The translations under genes and the position numbers were made by a program. The notes under the pieces are model-generated. The model did no database searches and was not told the DNA's origin. It was given only the letters and a program-made list of their open reading frames with translations. Of a DNA stretch of 64,000 bases, positions 38,624 to 50,373 are shown in pieces. Location: positions 1,736,001-1,800,000 of the forward strand of contig NZ_CP033092.2 in assembly GCF_003697165.2 (NCBI RefSeq), in the 5' to 3' direction. Numbering within the stretch: the first letter of the stretch is position 1; each line of letters starts with the position of its first letter. The DNA comes from Escherichia coli DSM 30083 = JCM 1649 = ATCC 11775. Its GTDB lineage: Bacteria > Pseudomonadota > Gammaproteobacteria > Enterobacterales > Enterobacteriaceae.

Positions 38624-38675
38624 CAATTCCATTTCCCTGACAAATCATGCGGATATAAAATTTAACATTTGGATT

Positions 38676-38694
38676 GATAATTGTTATCGTTTGC
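38676..38694 (+). promoter_or_regulatory. Fur box of cirA
   Basis: GATAATTGTTATCGTTTGC, a good match to the 19-bp Fur consensus. An overlapping further half-site (GCATTATCGTTA) follows. The cirA ATG is about 175 bp downstream, leaving a long leader of the type on which the small RNA RyhB is known to act positively for cirA in E. coli. Confidence 0.85.
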
Positions 38695-38868
38695 ATTATC
38701 GTTACGCCGCAATCAAAAAAGGCTGACAAATCAGAGGCTGTTCCGGCTTTCTGGGATGATCACCTGCATACAAATAAGTCCACCGCGATGCTGCCGTACG
38801 CAAGGGGACGTAAAGAAGATGTGAGCGATACCCATTTTATTTTCGTAGTTACCTCATGGAGATATGGA

Positions 38869-40860
38869 ATGTTTAGGTTGAACCCTTTCGTACGGGTCGG
38901 GCTGTGTTTGTCCGCTATTTCTTGTGCATGGCCTGTGTTAGCGGTCGATGATGATGGCGAAACGATGGTTGTCACTGCATCTTCCGTTGAACAAAACCTT
39001 AAAGATGCTCCCGCCAGTATCAGCGTCATTACCCAGGAAGACCTGCAGCGAAAACCGGTACAGAATCTGAAGGATGTCCTCAAAGAAGTGCCTGGCGTAC
39101 AACTGACGAACGAAGGGGATAACCGTAAGGGCGTAAGTATTCGTGGTCTGGACAGCAGCTACACCCTGATTCTTGTCGACGGTAAACGCGTTAACTCCCG
39201 CAATGCCGTCTTCCGCCACAATGATTTCGATCTGAACTGGATCCCGGTCGATTCCATCGAACGTATTGAAGTGGTCCGTGGCCCGATGTCGTCGCTGTAC
39301 GGTTCCGATGCGCTCGGCGGTGTAGTGAATATCATCACCAAAAAAATCGGTCAGAAATGGTCGGGCACCGTTACCGTCGATACCACCGTTCAGGAACATC
39401 GCGATCGCGGTGATACCTATAACGGTCAATTCTTTACCAGCGGACCATTAATTGACGGCGTGCTGGGAATGAAAGCTTACGGCAGCCTGGCAAAACGTGA
39501 AAAGGATGACCCGCAAAACTCAACGACCACCGATACCGGAGAAACGCCGCGTATTGAAGGATTCTCCAGCCGCGACGGCAATGTCGAATTTGCCTGGACA
39601 CCGAATCAAAATCACGATTTTACTGCCGGATACGGTTTCGACCGTCAGGATCGTGATTCCGACTCGCTGGACAAAAACCGCCTGGAACGCCAGAACTACT
39701 CCGTCAGCCATAATGGGCGTTGGGATTACGGCACCAGCGAACTGAAATACTACGGTGAGAAAGTCGAGAACAAAAACCCTGGCAACAGCAGCCCGATAAC
39801 TTCCGAAAGCAATACGGTCGACGGCAAATACACGTTGCCGCTGACGGCGATTAATCAGTTTCTCACGGTTGGCGGTGAATGGCGTCACGACAAACTTAGC
39901 GATGCGGTGAACCTGACCGGGGGAACCAGCTCCAAAACGTCTGCCAGCCAGTACGCGCTGTTTGTGGAAGATGAATGGCGGATCTTCGAGCCGCTGGCGC
40001 TGACGACCGGCGTGCGTATGGACGATCACGAAACCTACGGTGAACACTGGAGTCCGCGTGCCTACCTGGTTTATAACGCCACCGACACCGTAACGGTGAA
40101 AGGGGGCTGGGCGACGGCATTTAAAGCCCCTTCTCTGTTGCAACTTAGCCCTGACTGGACGAGCAATTCCTGCCGTGGCGCATGTAAGATTGTGGGTAGC
40201 CCGGATCTGAAACCAGAAACCAGCGAAAGTTGGGAGCTGGGGCTTTACTACATGGGTGAAGAAGGCTGGCTGGAAGGGGTTGAATCCAGCGTTACCGTTT
40301 TCCGTAACGATGTGAAAGATCGTATCAGCATTAGCCGTACGTCTGACGTCAATGCTGCACCGGGCTACCAAAACTTTGTCGGTTTTGAGACGGGCGCTAA
40401 CGGACGGCGCATACCGGTATTTAGCTACTACAACGTTAACAAAGCTCGTATTCAGGGCGTGGAAACCGAACTGAAAATTCCGTTCAACGATGAATGGAAA
40501 CTGTCGATCAACTACACCTACAACGATGGTCGTGATGTCAGCAACGGCGAAAACAAACCGCTATCCGATCTGCCGTTCCATACTGCTAACGGTACGCTGG
40601 ACTGGAAACCGCTGGCGCTGGAAGACTGGTCATTCTATGTTTCTGGTCACTATACCGGGCAGAAACGCGCCGACAGCGCGACGGCTAAAACACCGGGCGG
40701 TTATACCATCTGGAATACCGGCGCGGCCTGGCAGGTGACTAAAGACGTCAAACTGCGCGCAGGCGTGCTGAACCTTGGCGACAAGGATCTCAGTCGTGAC
40801 GACTACAGCTATAACGAAGACGGACGTCGTTACTTTATGGCAGTGGATTATCGCTTCTGA
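38869..40860 (+). CDS. cirA: Outer-membrane catecholate siderophore/colicin I receptor CirA
   Basis: 663 residues from ATG 38869 ([20 protein letters not shown] signal peptide), preferred over an in-frame 65-codon extension that runs through the Fur box and leader. A TonB box ETMVVTASS lies just after the signal peptide, followed by a plug domain ([20 protein letters not shown] near 60) and a 22-strand barrel ending in FMAVDYRF with terminal Phe. It imports dihydroxybenzoylserine-type catecholates through TonB and is the entry for colicins Ia/Ib, some microcins and cefiderocol. No interruption is seen. Confidence 0.96.
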   Translation: MFRLNPFVRVGLCLSAISCAWPVLAVDDDGETMVVTASSVEQNLKDAPASISVITQEDLQRKPVQNLKDVLKEVPGVQLTNEGDNRKGVSIRGLDSSYTLILVDGKRVNSRNAVFRHNDFDLNWIPVDSIERIEVVRGPMSSLYGSDALGGVVNIITKKIGQKWSGTVTVDTTVQEHRDRGDTYNGQFFTSGPLIDGVLGMKAYGSLAKREKDDPQNSTTTDTGETPRIEGFSSRDGNVEFAWTPNQNHDFTAGYGFDRQDRDSDSLDKNRLERQNYSVSHNGRWDYGTSELKYYGEKVENKNPGNSSPITSESNTVDGKYTLPLTAINQFLTVGGEWRHDKLSDAVNLTGGTSSKTSASQYALFVEDEWRIFEPLALTTGVRMDDHETYGEHWSPRAYLVYNATDTVTVKGGWATAFKAPSLLQLSPDWTSNSCRGACKIVGSPDLKPETSESWELGLYYMGEEGWLEGVESSVTVFRNDVKDRISISRTSDVNAAPGYQNFVGFETGANGRRIPVFSYYNVNKARIQGVETELKIPFNDEWKLSINYTYNDGRDVSNGENKPLSDLPFHTANGTLDWKPLALEDWSFYVSGHYTGQKRADSATAKTPGGYTIWNTGAAWQVTKDVKLRAGVLNLGDKDLSRDDYSYNEDGRRYFMAVDYRF

Positions 40861-40891
40861 TGAGAAGATGCCCGGCGAACCGGGCGGACTT

Positions 40892-41761
<870 letters not shown>

Positions 41762-41985
41762 TCATCATACCGTTTATTCAATGTGCTGTGAGTAACTTTC
41801 ACTTCCGTATTTGCATAACGATGTTTTAACATCTGCTGATGAAAGGCAGCGGCAATTACAATAATTATCGCTGTGAATACTGGATTATGTGCGCCGCCTC
41901 ACGCACAATAATCAGGCTGTAAATCAGCTTAATAACTTTGCCCCCACGCAGGGCGGAGGCGTCACACCTGCAGGAGAAATCATAA

Positions 41986-42654
41986 ATGCCATCACTCAGT
42001 AAAGAAGCGGCCCTGGTTCATGAAGCGTTAGTTGCGCGAGGACTGGAAACACCGCTGCGCCCGCCCGTGCATGAAATGGATAACGAAACGCGCAAAAGCC
42101 TTATTGCTGGTCATATGACCGAAATCATGCAGCTGCTGAATCTCGACCTGGCTGATGACAGTTTGATGGAAACGCCGCATCGCATCGCTAAAATGTATGT
42201 CGATGAAATTTTCTCCGGTCTGGATTACGCCAATTTCCCGAAAATCACCCTCATTGAAAACAAAATGAAGGTCGATGAAATGGTCACCGTGCGCGATATC
42301 ACTCTGACCAGCACCTGTGAACACCATTTTGTTACCATCGATGGCAAAGCGACGGTGGCCTATATCCCGAAAGATTCGGTCATTGGTCTGTCAAAAATTA
42401 ACCGTATTGTGCAGTTCTTTGCCCAGCGTCCGCAGGTGCAGGAACGTCTGACGCAGCAAATTCTCATTGCGCTACAAACGCTGCTGGGCACCAATAATGT
42501 GGCTGTCTCTATCGACGCGGTGCATTACTGCGTGAAGGCGCGTGGCATCCGCGATGCAACCAGTGCCACGACAACGACCTCTCTTGGTGGATTGTTCAAA
42601 TCCAGTCAGAATACGCGCCACGAGTTTCTGCGCGCTGTGCGTCATCACAACTGA
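41986..42654 (+). CDS. folE: GTP cyclohydrolase 1 FolE
   Basis: 222 residues. Motifs are [21 protein letters not shown] near 60, the zinc and substrate region [21 protein letters not shown] near 108, and [21 protein letters not shown] near 170. These give the Cys-His-Cys zinc ligands. It makes 7,8-dihydroneopterin triphosphate, the first step of folate and also of queuosine synthesis. yeiB follows 16 bp later on the same strand. Confidence 0.97.
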
Positions 42655-42670
42655 TAAAAAGGCAGGAACC

Positions 42671-43828
42671 GTGGAGCGCAACGTCACGCTCGATTTTGTT
42701 CGCGGCGTCGCCATTCTGGGGATCCTGCTATTAAACATCAGCGCCTTTGGGCTACCAAAGGCGGCTTATCTCAATCCCGCCTGGTACGGCGCTATTACGC
42801 CACAGGATGCATGGACCTGGGCATTTCTCGATCTCATCGGCCAGGTGAAATTCCTCACGCTTTTTGCGCTGTTGTTTGGTGCGGGCCTGCAAATGTTGCT
42901 GCCCCGTGGCAGACGATGGATCCAGTCGCGGTTAACGCTGTTAGTCTTGCTGGGCTTTATTCACGGTTTATTGTTCTGGGACGGCGATATTCTGCTGGCT
43001 TACGGGCTGGTGGGCTTAATCTGCTGGCGGCTGGTGCGCGATGCGCCATCGGTAAAAAGCCTGTTTAATACCGGCGTCATGCTTTATCTGGTGGGGCTTG
43101 GCGTTTTGCTGTTATTGGGGTTGATTTCCGATAGCCAGACCAGCCGCGCCTGGACACCTGATGCATCGGCTATTTTGTATGAAAAGCACTGGAAACTTCA
43201 CGGTGGTGTTGAAGCGATCAGTAATCGTGCCGATGGTGTTGGCAACAGTTTACTGGCACTGGGCGCACAGTATGGCTGGCAACTGGCAGGGATGATGCTC
43301 ATTGGTGCCGCATTGATGCGCAGTGGCTGGCTGAAAGGGCAGTTCAGCTTACGTCACTATCGTCGTACTGGTTTTGTGCTGGTGGCGATTGGAGTGATCA
43401 TTAACCTTCCTGCCATCGCCCTGCAATGGCGACTGGACTGGGCGTATCGTTGGTGCGCCTTCTTACTTCAGATGCCGCGGGAACTGAGTGCGCCGTTTCA
43501 GGCGATTGGCTATGCGTCGCTGTTTTATGGCTTCTGGCCGCAATTAAGCCGCTTTAAGCTGGTGCTGGCAATCGCCTGTGTCGGACGGATGGCACTGACC
43601 AACTATCTATTGCAAACGCTGATTTGTACTACGCTTTTTTACCACCTCGGTTTGTTTATGCAGTTTGACCGTCTGGAGCTGCTGGCGTTTGTTATTCCGG
43701 TATGGTTGGCGAATATCTTCTTCTCTGTTATCTGGCTGCGTTACTTCCGCCAGGGGCCGGTGGAATGGCTCTGGCGTCAGTTAACTTTGCGTGCTGCCGG
43801 ACCGACAATATCTAAAACATCAAGATAA
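42671..43828 (+). CDS. yeiB: DUF418/YeiB-family membrane protein
   Basis: 385 residues from GTG 42671 (MERNVTLDFVRGVAILGILL), with AGGAACC just upstream. It has about nine or ten hydrophobic segments and the C-terminal DUF418 region (GRMALTNYLLQTLICTTLFY near 305). The family resembles acyltransferase-3-like membrane proteins; its function is unknown. It overlaps no other gene but follows folE closely, indicating one transcript. A longer reading frame that starts inside folE is rejected. Confidence 0.92.
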   Translation: MERNVTLDFVRGVAILGILLLNISAFGLPKAAYLNPAWYGAITPQDAWTWAFLDLIGQVKFLTLFALLFGAGLQMLLPRGRRWIQSRLTLLVLLGFIHGLLFWDGDILLAYGLVGLICWRLVRDAPSVKSLFNTGVMLYLVGLGVLLLLGLISDSQTSRAWTPDASAILYEKHWKLHGGVEAISNRADGVGNSLLALGAQYGWQLAGMMLIGAALMRSGWLKGQFSLRHYRRTGFVLVAIGVIINLPAIALQWRLDWAYRWCAFLLQMPRELSAPFQAIGYASLFYGFWPQLSRFKLVLAIACVGRMALTNYLLQTLICTTLFYHLGLFMQFDRLELLAFVIPVWLANIFFSVIWLRYFRQGPVEWLWRQLTLRAAGPTISKTSR

Positions 43829-43860
43829 CGATCTGGATCACATTCGTTAACAAAACGGCT

Positions 43861-43893
43861 GTAACCGTTTCCATTGCTGTGACTCGATTCACG
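43861..43893 (+). promoter_or_regulatory. galS operator and CRP site
   Basis: GTAACCGTTTCCAT (43861-43874) matches a GalR/GalS operator core, and TGTGACTCGATTCACG (43878-43893) matches the CRP consensus with one base off. Both lie about 80-110 bp before the galS ATG, as expected for CRP-dependent and GalS/GalR-repressed expression. Confidence 0.8.
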
Positions 43894-43969
43894 AAGTCCT
43901 GTATTCAGTGCTGACAAAATAGCCGCCAGCAAGCAGTCATTTACTGCAATCTCATAACAGGTAGTGAAT

Positions 43970-45010
43970 ATGATCACCATTCGTGATGTAGCGCGTCAGG
44001 CTGGCGTCTCTGTGGCAACGGTTTCCCGGGTGCTCAATAACAGCACGCTGGTCAGTGCCGATACGCGTGAGGCAGTAATGAAAGCTGTGAGTGAGCTGGA
44101 TTATCGGCCAAACGCCAATGCCCAGGCGCTGGCAACTCAGGTTAGCGATACCATTGGCGTGGTGGTGATGGACGTTTCTGATGCGTTTTTCGGCGCGCTG
44201 GTAAAAGCGGTGGATCTGGTCGCCCAGCAGCATCAGAAATACGTGCTAATCGGCAATAGCTATCATGAAGCGGAAAAAGAGCGTCACGCCATTGAGGTGT
44301 TAATTCGCCAGCGTTGTAATGCGTTGATTGTTCACTCAAAAGCATTGAGTGACGATGAACTGGCACAATTTATGGATAACATTCCCGGTATGGTGTTAAT
44401 CAACCGCGTTGTGCCGGGGTACGCCCATCGTTGCGTTTGCCTGGATAATCTCAGCGGTGCCCGAATGGCGACGCGCATGTTGCTGAATAACGGTCATCAA
44501 CGTATTGGTTATCTTTCTTCCAGCCACGGCATTGAAGATGACGCCATGCGTAAAGCAGGCTGGATGAGTGCGTTGAAAGAGCAGGATATTATTCCGCCGG
44601 AAAGCTGGATTGGCACTGGCACGCCGGACATGCCGGGCGGTGAGGCGGCGATGGTTGAACTGCTGGGGCGCAATCTACAACTAACCGCTGTATTTGCTTA
44701 CAACGACAATATGGCCGCTGGCGCACTGACAGCATTAAAAGATAATGGCATTGCGATTCCGTTACATCTCTCAATCATTGGTTTCGATGATATTCCCATC
44801 GCCCGTTACACCGACCCGCAATTAACGACTGTGCGTTATCCCATTGCTTCAATGGCTAAATTAGCTACCGAACTGGCCTTGCAGGGGGCAGCAGACAATA
44901 TTGATCCTCGTGCCAGCCACTGTTTTATGCCGACGTTAGTGCGTCGCCATTCTGTCGCAACACGCCAGAATGCGGCGGCGATCACTAACTCAACAAATCA
45001 GGCGATGTAA
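43970..45010 (+). CDS. galS: Galactose isorepressor GalS (LacI family)
   Basis: 346 residues from ATG 43970 ([20 protein letters not shown]), preferred over a GTG two codons upstream. The LacI HTH spans residues 2-22 with the hinge region following. The periplasmic-binding-like effector domain runs from [19 protein letters not shown] near 58 to the end. It represses mglBAC and its own gene and is released by galactose. The stop codon overlaps the start of an operator for the next operon. Confidence 0.96.
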   Translation: MITIRDVARQAGVSVATVSRVLNNSTLVSADTREAVMKAVSELDYRPNANAQALATQVSDTIGVVVMDVSDAFFGALVKAVDLVAQQHQKYVLIGNSYHEAEKERHAIEVLIRQRCNALIVHSKALSDDELAQFMDNIPGMVLINRVVPGYAHRCVCLDNLSGARMATRMLLNNGHQRIGYLSSSHGIEDDAMRKAGWMSALKEQDIIPPESWIGTGTPDMPGGEAAMVELLGRNLQLTAVFAYNDNMAAGALTALKDNGIAIPLHLSIIGFDDIPIARYTDPQLTTVRYPIASMAKLATELALQGAADNIDPRASHCFMPTLVRRHSVATRQNAAAITNSTNQAM

Positions 45011-45038
45011 CCGCTTTCAATCTGTGAGTGATTTCACA
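45006..45038 (+). promoter_or_regulatory. mglBAC operator and CRP site
   Basis: TGTAACCGCTTTCA (45006-45019, including the galS stop codon) resembles a Gal operator. TGTGAGTGATTTCACA (45023-45038) is a perfect CRP palindrome. The site is about 250 bp before mglB, indicating a long leader. Confidence 0.85.
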
Positions 45039-45289
45039 GTATCTTAACAATGTGATGGCTATGATTGCACCGTTTTAACGTTGTAACCCGTATGTAACAG
45101 TGAATAATCACTTTCACCGAGGTAATAGCGTCATAACAACAATTAAAGCCGTTTTCTGGAGCGTTACCGGGCATGGAAGAACGAATTTTAAAAAGTGAGC
45201 TTCGGCGTTCAGTAACACTTCATTAACTCTACTGCCCCGCCGAGCATTTATCTCAAGCACTACCCTGCATAAGAAAAACCGGAGATACC

Positions 45290-46288
45290 ATGAATAAGAA
45301 GGTGTTAACCCTGTCTGCTGTGATGGCCAGCATGTTATTCGGTGCCGCTGCACACGCTGCTGATACTCGCATTGGTGTAACAATCTATAAGTACGACGAT
45401 AACTTTATGTCTGTAGTGCGCAAGGCTATTGAGCAAGATGCGAAAGCCGCGCCAGATGTTCAGCTGCTGATGAATGATTCTCAGAATGACCAGTCCAAGC
45501 AGAACGATCAGATCGACGTATTGCTGGCGAAAGGGGTGAAGGCACTGGCAATCAACCTGGTTGACCCGGCAGCTGCGGGTACGGTGATTGAGAAAGCGCG
45601 TGGGCAAAACGTGCCGGTGGTTTTCTTCAACAAAGAACCGTCTCGTAAGGCGCTGGATAGCTACGACAAAGCCTACTACGTTGGCACTGACTCCAAAGAG
45701 TCCGGCATTATTCAGGGCGATTTGATTGCTAAACACTGGGCGGCGAATCAGGGTTGGGATCTGAACAAAGACGGTCAGATTCAATTCGTACTGCTGAAAG
45801 GTGAGCCGGGGCATCCGGATGCAGAAGCACGTACCACTTACGTGATTAAAGAATTGAACGACAAAGGCATTAAAACTGAACAGTTACAGTTAGATACCGC
45901 TATGTGGGATACCGCTCAGGCGAAAGATAAGATGGACGCCTGGCTGTCTGGCCCGAACGCCAACAAAATCGAGGTGGTTATCGCCAACAACGACGCGATG
46001 GCAATGGGCGCGGTAGAAGCACTGAAAGCACACAATAAGTCCAGCATTCCGGTGTTTGGCGTCGATGCGCTGCCAGAAGCGCTGGCGCTGGTGAAATCCG
46101 GTGCACTGGCGGGCACCGTACTGAACGATGCTAACAACCAGGCGAAAGCGACCTTTGATCTGGCGAAAAACCTGGCCGATGGCAAAGGTGCGGCTGATGG
46201 CACCAACTGGAAAATCGACAACAAAGTGGTCCGCGTACCTTATGTTGGCGTAGATAAAGACAACCTGGCTGAATTCAGCAAGAAATAA
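45290..46288 (+). CDS. mglB: Periplasmic D-galactose/D-glucose-binding protein MglB
   Basis: 332 residues with a signal peptide cut after AAAHA (mature [17 protein letters not shown]). It is a type I periplasmic sugar-binding protein; a calcium loop of the form DLNKDGQIQ lies near residue 157. It delivers galactose and glucose to MglAC and to the Trg chemoreceptor. The ATG follows CGGAGATACC. It is separated from mglA by a stable hairpin, consistent with its much higher expression than the membrane parts. Confidence 0.97.
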   Translation: MNKKVLTLSAVMASMLFGAAAHAADTRIGVTIYKYDDNFMSVVRKAIEQDAKAAPDVQLLMNDSQNDQSKQNDQIDVLLAKGVKALAINLVDPAAAGTVIEKARGQNVPVVFFNKEPSRKALDSYDKAYYVGTDSKESGIIQGDLIAKHWAANQGWDLNKDGQIQFVLLKGEPGHPDAEARTTYVIKELNDKGIKTEQLQLDTAMWDTAQAKDKMDAWLSGPNANKIEVVIANNDAMAMGAVEALKAHNKSSIPVFGVDALPEALALVKSGALAGTVLNDANNQAKATFDLAKNLADGKGAADGTNWKIDNKVVRVPYVGVDKDNLAEFSKK

Positions 46289-46296
46289 GACTGATT

Positions 46297-46319
46297 GGGC
46301 GCAGTCGTTTACTGCGCCC
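46297..46319 (+). other. mglB-mglA intercistronic hairpin
   Basis: GGGCGCAG/CTGCGCCC stem with a 7-nt loop followed by TTATTG, 9 bp after the mglB stop. It probably attenuates transcription or protects mglB mRNA, giving an excess of binding protein over ATPase and permease. Confidence 0.7.
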
Positions 46320-46348
46320 TTATTGTATGGCCAACAAGGTAAAATTAT

Positions 46349-47869
46349 ATGGTCAGCTCAACGACTCCGTCTTCCGGGGAATACTTGTTGGAAATGAGCG
46401 GTATCAACAAGTCTTTTCCTGGTGTTAAGGCACTTGATAACGTTAATTTAAAAGTCCGACCACATTCTATCCATGCATTAATGGGGGAAAACGGTGCAGG
46501 AAAATCGACATTATTAAAATGCCTGTTTGGTATTTATCAAAAAGACTCCGGCACCATTTTATTCCAGGGTAAAGAGATCGATTTCCATTCCGCCAAAGAA
46601 GCACTGGAAAATGGTATTTCGATGGTACACCAGGAGTTAAACCTGGTATTACAACGTTCGGTGATGGACAACATGTGGCTGGGGCGATATCCCACCAAAG
46701 GCATGTTTGTCGATCAGGACAAAATGTACCGCGAAACCAAAGCGATTTTTGATGAACTGGATATTGATATCGATCCGCGTGCGCGCGTCGGTACATTATC
46801 TGTTTCGCAAATGCAGATGATCGAAATTGCCAAAGCGTTTTCCTATAACGCGAAAATTGTGATTATGGATGAACCGACTTCTTCGTTAACCGAAAAAGAG
46901 GTCAATCATCTGTTCACTATTATTCGTAAATTAAAAGAGCGCGGCTGCGGTATTGTTTATATCTCGCATAAAATGGAAGAAATCTTCCAGTTATGTGATG
47001 AAGTTACCGTATTGCGCGACGGTCAGTGGATCGCTACCGAACCGCTGGCAGGGCTGACGATGGACAAGATCATCGCCATGATGGTTGGGCGTTCTCTTAA
47101 CCAGCGTTTCCCTGACAAAGAAAACAAGCCGGGCGAAGTGATTCTGGAAGTGCGTAACCTGACGTCGCTGCGCCAGCCGTCGATTCGCGATGTCTCGTTT
47201 GATCTGCATAAAGGGGAGATTCTCGGTATAGCCGGTCTGGTGGGAGCGAAACGTACCGATATTGTTGAGACGTTATTTGGTATTCGCGAGAAATCGGCTG
47301 GCACCATTACGTTGCACGGCAAAAAGATCAATAACCATAATGCCAACGAAGCCATAAACCACGGATTTGCACTGGTAACTGAAGAGCGCCGCTCAACGGG
47401 AATTTATGCCTATCTGGATATTGGCTTTAACTCGTTAATTTCCAATATCCGCAACTATAAAAATAAAGTTGGTTTACTGGATAACTCGCGGATGAAAAGC
47501 GATACCCAGTGGGTGATTGATTCAATGCGGGTAAAAACACCGGGGCATCGGACGCAAATTGGTTCGCTCTCCGGTGGTAATCAGCAAAAAGTGATTATTG
47601 GTCGCTGGCTGTTAACGCAACCAGAAATATTAATGCTCGATGAACCGACACGCGGTATTGATGTTGGGGCTAAGTTTGAGATTTATCAGTTAATTGCCGA
47701 ACTGGCGAAGAAAGGCAAGGGGATTATTATTATCTCCTCCGAAATGCCAGAGTTGTTAGGGATAACAGACCGTATTCTGGTCATGAGCAATGGTCTCGTT
47801 TCCGGAATTGTCGATACAAAAACAACAACGCAAAGCGAAATTCTGCGTCTTGCGTCTTTGCACCTTTAA
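46349..47869 (+). CDS. mglA: Galactose/methyl-galactoside ABC transporter ATPase MglA
   Basis: 506 residues, two ATPase halves. The first has a complete Walker A ([12 protein letters not shown] near residue 46) and Walker [10 protein letters not shown]. In the second the Walker A position is degenerate (GLVGAKRTD near 290, no GKS/T) while signature LSGGNQQK and LMLDEPTRG remain. This asymmetry is normal for sugar importers of the MglA/RbsA type. It is followed by mglC after 15 bp. Confidence 0.97.
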   Translation: MVSSTTPSSGEYLLEMSGINKSFPGVKALDNVNLKVRPHSIHALMGENGAGKSTLLKCLFGIYQKDSGTILFQGKEIDFHSAKEALENGISMVHQELNLVLQRSVMDNMWLGRYPTKGMFVDQDKMYRETKAIFDELDIDIDPRARVGTLSVSQMQMIEIAKAFSYNAKIVIMDEPTSSLTEKEVNHLFTIIRKLKERGCGIVYISHKMEEIFQLCDEVTVLRDGQWIATEPLAGLTMDKIIAMMVGRSLNQRFPDKENKPGEVILEVRNLTSLRQPSIRDVSFDLHKGEILGIAGLVGAKRTDIVETLFGIREKSAGTITLHGKKINNHNANEAINHGFALVTEERRSTGIYAYLDIGFNSLISNIRNYKNKVGLLDNSRMKSDTQWVIDSMRVKTPGHRTQIGSLSGGNQQKVIIGRWLLTQPEILMLDEPTRGIDVGAKFEIYQLIAELAKKGKGIIIISSEMPELLGITDRILVMSNGLVSGIVDTKTTTQSEILRLASLHL

Positions 47870-47884
47870 GATTAGGGGCTTCCC

Positions 47885-48895
47885 ATGAGTGCGTTAAATA
47901 AGAAAAGTTTTCTTACTTACCTGAAAGAGGGCGGTATTTACGTCGTTCTTTTAGTTTTGCTGGCGATTATTATTTTCCAGGACCCAACATTTTTAAGTCT
48001 GTTGAACTTAAGTAATATTCTCACCCAGTCATCGGTGCGTATTATTATCGCGCTTGGTGTGGCAGGGTTAATTGTCACCCAGGGGACTGACCTTTCCGCA
48101 GGTCGCCAGGTGGGGCTGGCGGCAGTAGTAGCAGCGACGTTATTGCAGTCCATGGATAACGCCAACAAAGTGTTCCCGGAAATGGCGACGATGCCGATTG
48201 CGCTGGTTATTCTGATTGTCTGTGCCATTGGTGCGGTTATCGGTTTGATCAACGGGCTGATTATCGCCTATCTCAACGTGACGCCGTTCATTACCACGCT
48301 CGGCACGATGATTATCGTCTACGGCATTAACTCGCTCTATTACGACTTTGTCGGGGCGTCGCCAATTTCCGGTTTTGACAGCGGCTTCTCTACCTTTGCT
48401 CAGGGCTTTGTCGCGCTGGGGAGTTTCCGTCTCTCTTACATCACCTTCTACGCGTTGATTGCGGTGGTGTTTGTCTGGGTGTTATGGAACAAAACCCGCT
48501 TCGGCAAGAACATTTTTGCCATTGGCGGTAACCCGGAAGCGGCGAAAGTATCTGGTGTCAACGTCGGCCTGAACCTGCTGATGATTTACGCGTTGTCTGG
48601 TGTGTTCTATGCCTTCGGCGGGATGTTAGAAGCCGGACGTATCGGCTCAGCCACCAACAACCTCGGCTTTATGTATGAGCTGGATGCTATCGCGGCGTGC
48701 GTGGTAGGCGGCGTATCGTTCAGCGGCGGTGTGGGGACGGTAATTGGTGTGGTGACCGGGGTGATTATTTTTACCGTCATCAACTATGGTCTGACGTACA
48801 TCGGCGTAAACCCGTACTGGCAGTACATCATCAAAGGGGCGATTATTATCTTCGCCGTGGCGCTGGATTCACTGAAATACGCGCGTAAGAAGTGA
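47885..48895 (+). CDS. mglC: Galactose/methyl-galactoside ABC permease MglC
   Basis: 336 residues with about 8-10 hydrophobic segments and the BPD_transp_2 pattern (GTDLSAGRQVGLAAV near 60, AIGGNPEAAKVSGVNV near 214). It is the membrane channel of the Mgl importer. It is the last gene of the operon; a four-unit BIME begins 63 bp after the stop. Confidence 0.97.
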   Translation: MSALNKKSFLTYLKEGGIYVVLLVLLAIIIFQDPTFLSLLNLSNILTQSSVRIIIALGVAGLIVTQGTDLSAGRQVGLAAVVAATLLQSMDNANKVFPEMATMPIALVILIVCAIGAVIGLINGLIIAYLNVTPFITTLGTMIIVYGINSLYYDFVGASPISGFDSGFSTFAQGFVALGSFRLSYITFYALIAVVFVWVLWNKTRFGKNIFAIGGNPEAAKVSGVNVGLNLLMIYALSGVFYAFGGMLEAGRIGSATNNLGFMYELDAIAACVVGGVSFSGGVGTVIGVVTGVIIFTVINYGLTYIGVNPYWQYIIKGAIIIFAVALDSLKYARKK

Positions 48896-48958
48896 TGTGA
48901 ATGTGGTTCGCATCCGGTCAGAAATGCACATAACATCATGAGTTGTATGGTTTTGTAT

Positions 48959-49137
48959 GCCGGATAAGGCGTTTACGCCGCATCCGGCGACAGGAACCAA
49001 ATGCCGGATGCAACGCTGGCGCGTTTTATCCGGCCTACAATGAGCACAACATACTGATTTATATTGTTTTGTATGCCGGGTAAGGCGTTCACGCCGCATC
49101 CGGCGACAGGAACTAAATGCCGGATGCGTCGCTGGTT
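48959..49137 (+). repeat. BIME: four REP units in two tandem ~116-bp repeats
   Basis: REP units at 48959-48988, 49003-49038, 49075-49104 and 49119-49137 (last one truncated at the preA stop). Units 1-2 and 3-4 share the linker GACAGGAAC(C/T)AAAT, and a preceding TTTTGTATGCC repeats, giving a period of 116 bp. The array lies between the converging 3' ends of mglC and preA. Confidence 0.9.
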
Positions 49138-50373
49138 TTACAACGTTACCGGGTGTTCTTTCTCGCCTTTCTTAAACTTCACTTCCCCAAGATCAATACA
49201 ACCTACCGGGCAGACATGACCACAAAGCAGACAACCCACGCATTTCTCGGTATTACAATGCGGTGTGCGGGTTTTCTCGCTCCATTCCATCGCCTGGTGA
49301 CCGCCGTCGTAACAGGAAATATAACAGCGTCCACAGCCAACACATTTATCAAGATTGATATGGGGATAGACAATATAACTGCGGTCTAAATCTTCCGCCG
49401 GGACAATATTGTGATTCGCCAGACCCACCATCTCCTGCAACGAATCAAACCCTTGATCGGCGAGATAATGCGACAACCCGCTTGCCATATCTTCCACTAT
49501 CCGATACCCGTACTGCATAATGCCGGTGGTCACCTGCAACGTCGCTGCGCCGAGCAATAAAAACTCCGCCGCATCTTCCCAGGTTTCAATGCCGCCGATA
49601 CCGCTGATCGGGAAATCGCGCAGTTCTGGATGGGTGCGCATTTGCTGAATAAAGCGTAGGGCGATCGGTTTTACCGCTTTACCGGAATATCCGGAAATAC
49701 TCGATTTACCGTTAACGATCGGCATACCAATTTTCTGATTAAGATCGATATTGGTGATGGATTTAACGGTGTTAATCGCCGCAATGCCATCTGCGCCGCC
49801 GCGCTTCGCCGCCAGCGCCACTTCGCACATATCACCAATATTCGGCGTCATCTTCGCCAGCATTGGCAGCGTGGAACCACGTTTTACTGCCCGACAATAT
49901 TTTTCTACCAGCTCCGGGCTTTGCCCGACATCGCTACCCATCGCATGAGAAGTCATTTGCGGACAGGAGAAGTTACACTCGATCATATCCGCGCCAGCTT
50001 CTTGCACCAGACGCGCCAGCTCTTCCCATTGCTGCTCATTTTCGCCCATGATTGAAGCGATCAATACTTTGTCCGGGTAATCTTCTTTCAGCCGACGCAG
50101 GGCGGCCAGATTCTCTTCCAACGGATGTTCAGCAATCTGCTCCATATTTTTGAAGCCGATAAAACCGGTATCTTCTTTCACCAGATGATCAAAACGCGGC
50201 GAGACTTCGTTGGCGATAAAAAAACCGATCGTTTTAAACACCACGCCGCCCCAACCTGTGTCGTAGGCTTTGGCGCACATCTCATAGCAGTTGCCTACCG
50301 GCGAAGAAGAAAGGCAGAACGGGTTGGGAAACTTCACGCCGCAAAAAGTAATCGAAAGATCTTTCGTTAACAT
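49138..50373 (-). CDS. preA: NAD-dependent dihydropyrimidine dehydrogenase subunit PreA
   Basis: 411 residues from ATG 50373 ([19 protein letters not shown]). An N-terminal FMN TIM barrel of the dihydroorotate dehydrogenase type (ECNFSCPQ near 135; [22 protein letters not shown]) is followed by two 4Fe-4S ferredoxin clusters near the C-terminus ([11 protein letters not shown] and [15 protein letters not shown]). With PreT it reduces uracil and thymine to dihydropyrimidines using NADH. Its ATG overlaps the preT stop by 7 bp (ATGTTAA). Confidence 0.96.
   Translation of the reverse strand: MLTKDLSITFCGVKFPNPFCLSSSPVGNCYEMCAKAYDTGWGGVVFKTIGFFIANEVSPRFDHLVKEDTGFIGFKNMEQIAEHPLEENLAALRRLKEDYPDKVLIASIMGENEQQWEELARLVQEAGADMIECNFSCPQMTSHAMGSDVGQSPELVEKYCRAVKRGSTLPMLAKMTPNIGDMCEVALAAKRGGADGIAAINTVKSITNIDLNQKIGMPIVNGKSSISGYSGKAVKPIALRFIQQMRTHPELRDFPISGIGGIETWEDAAEFLLLGAATLQVTTGIMQYGYRIVEDMASGLSHYLADQGFDSLQEMVGLANHNIVPAEDLDRSYIVYPHINLDKCVGCGRCYISCYDGGHQAMEWSEKTRTPHCNTEKCVGCLLCGHVCPVGCIDLGEVKFKKGEKEHPVTL

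Noticed and set aside
38674..38868. 65-codon N-terminal extension of cirA
   Set aside because: It would translate the Fur box and leader and place the signal peptide internally; ATG 38869 begins a normal signal peptide.
39520..40371. 283-codon minus-strand frame inside cirA
   Set aside because: Antisense shadow of a strongly conserved coding frame, with atypical composition and no ribosome-binding site.
48959..49137. Possible CRISPR array because of regularly spaced repeats after mglC
   Set aside because: The repeats are REP palindromes with BIME architecture; spacers are not unique and no cas genes are present.
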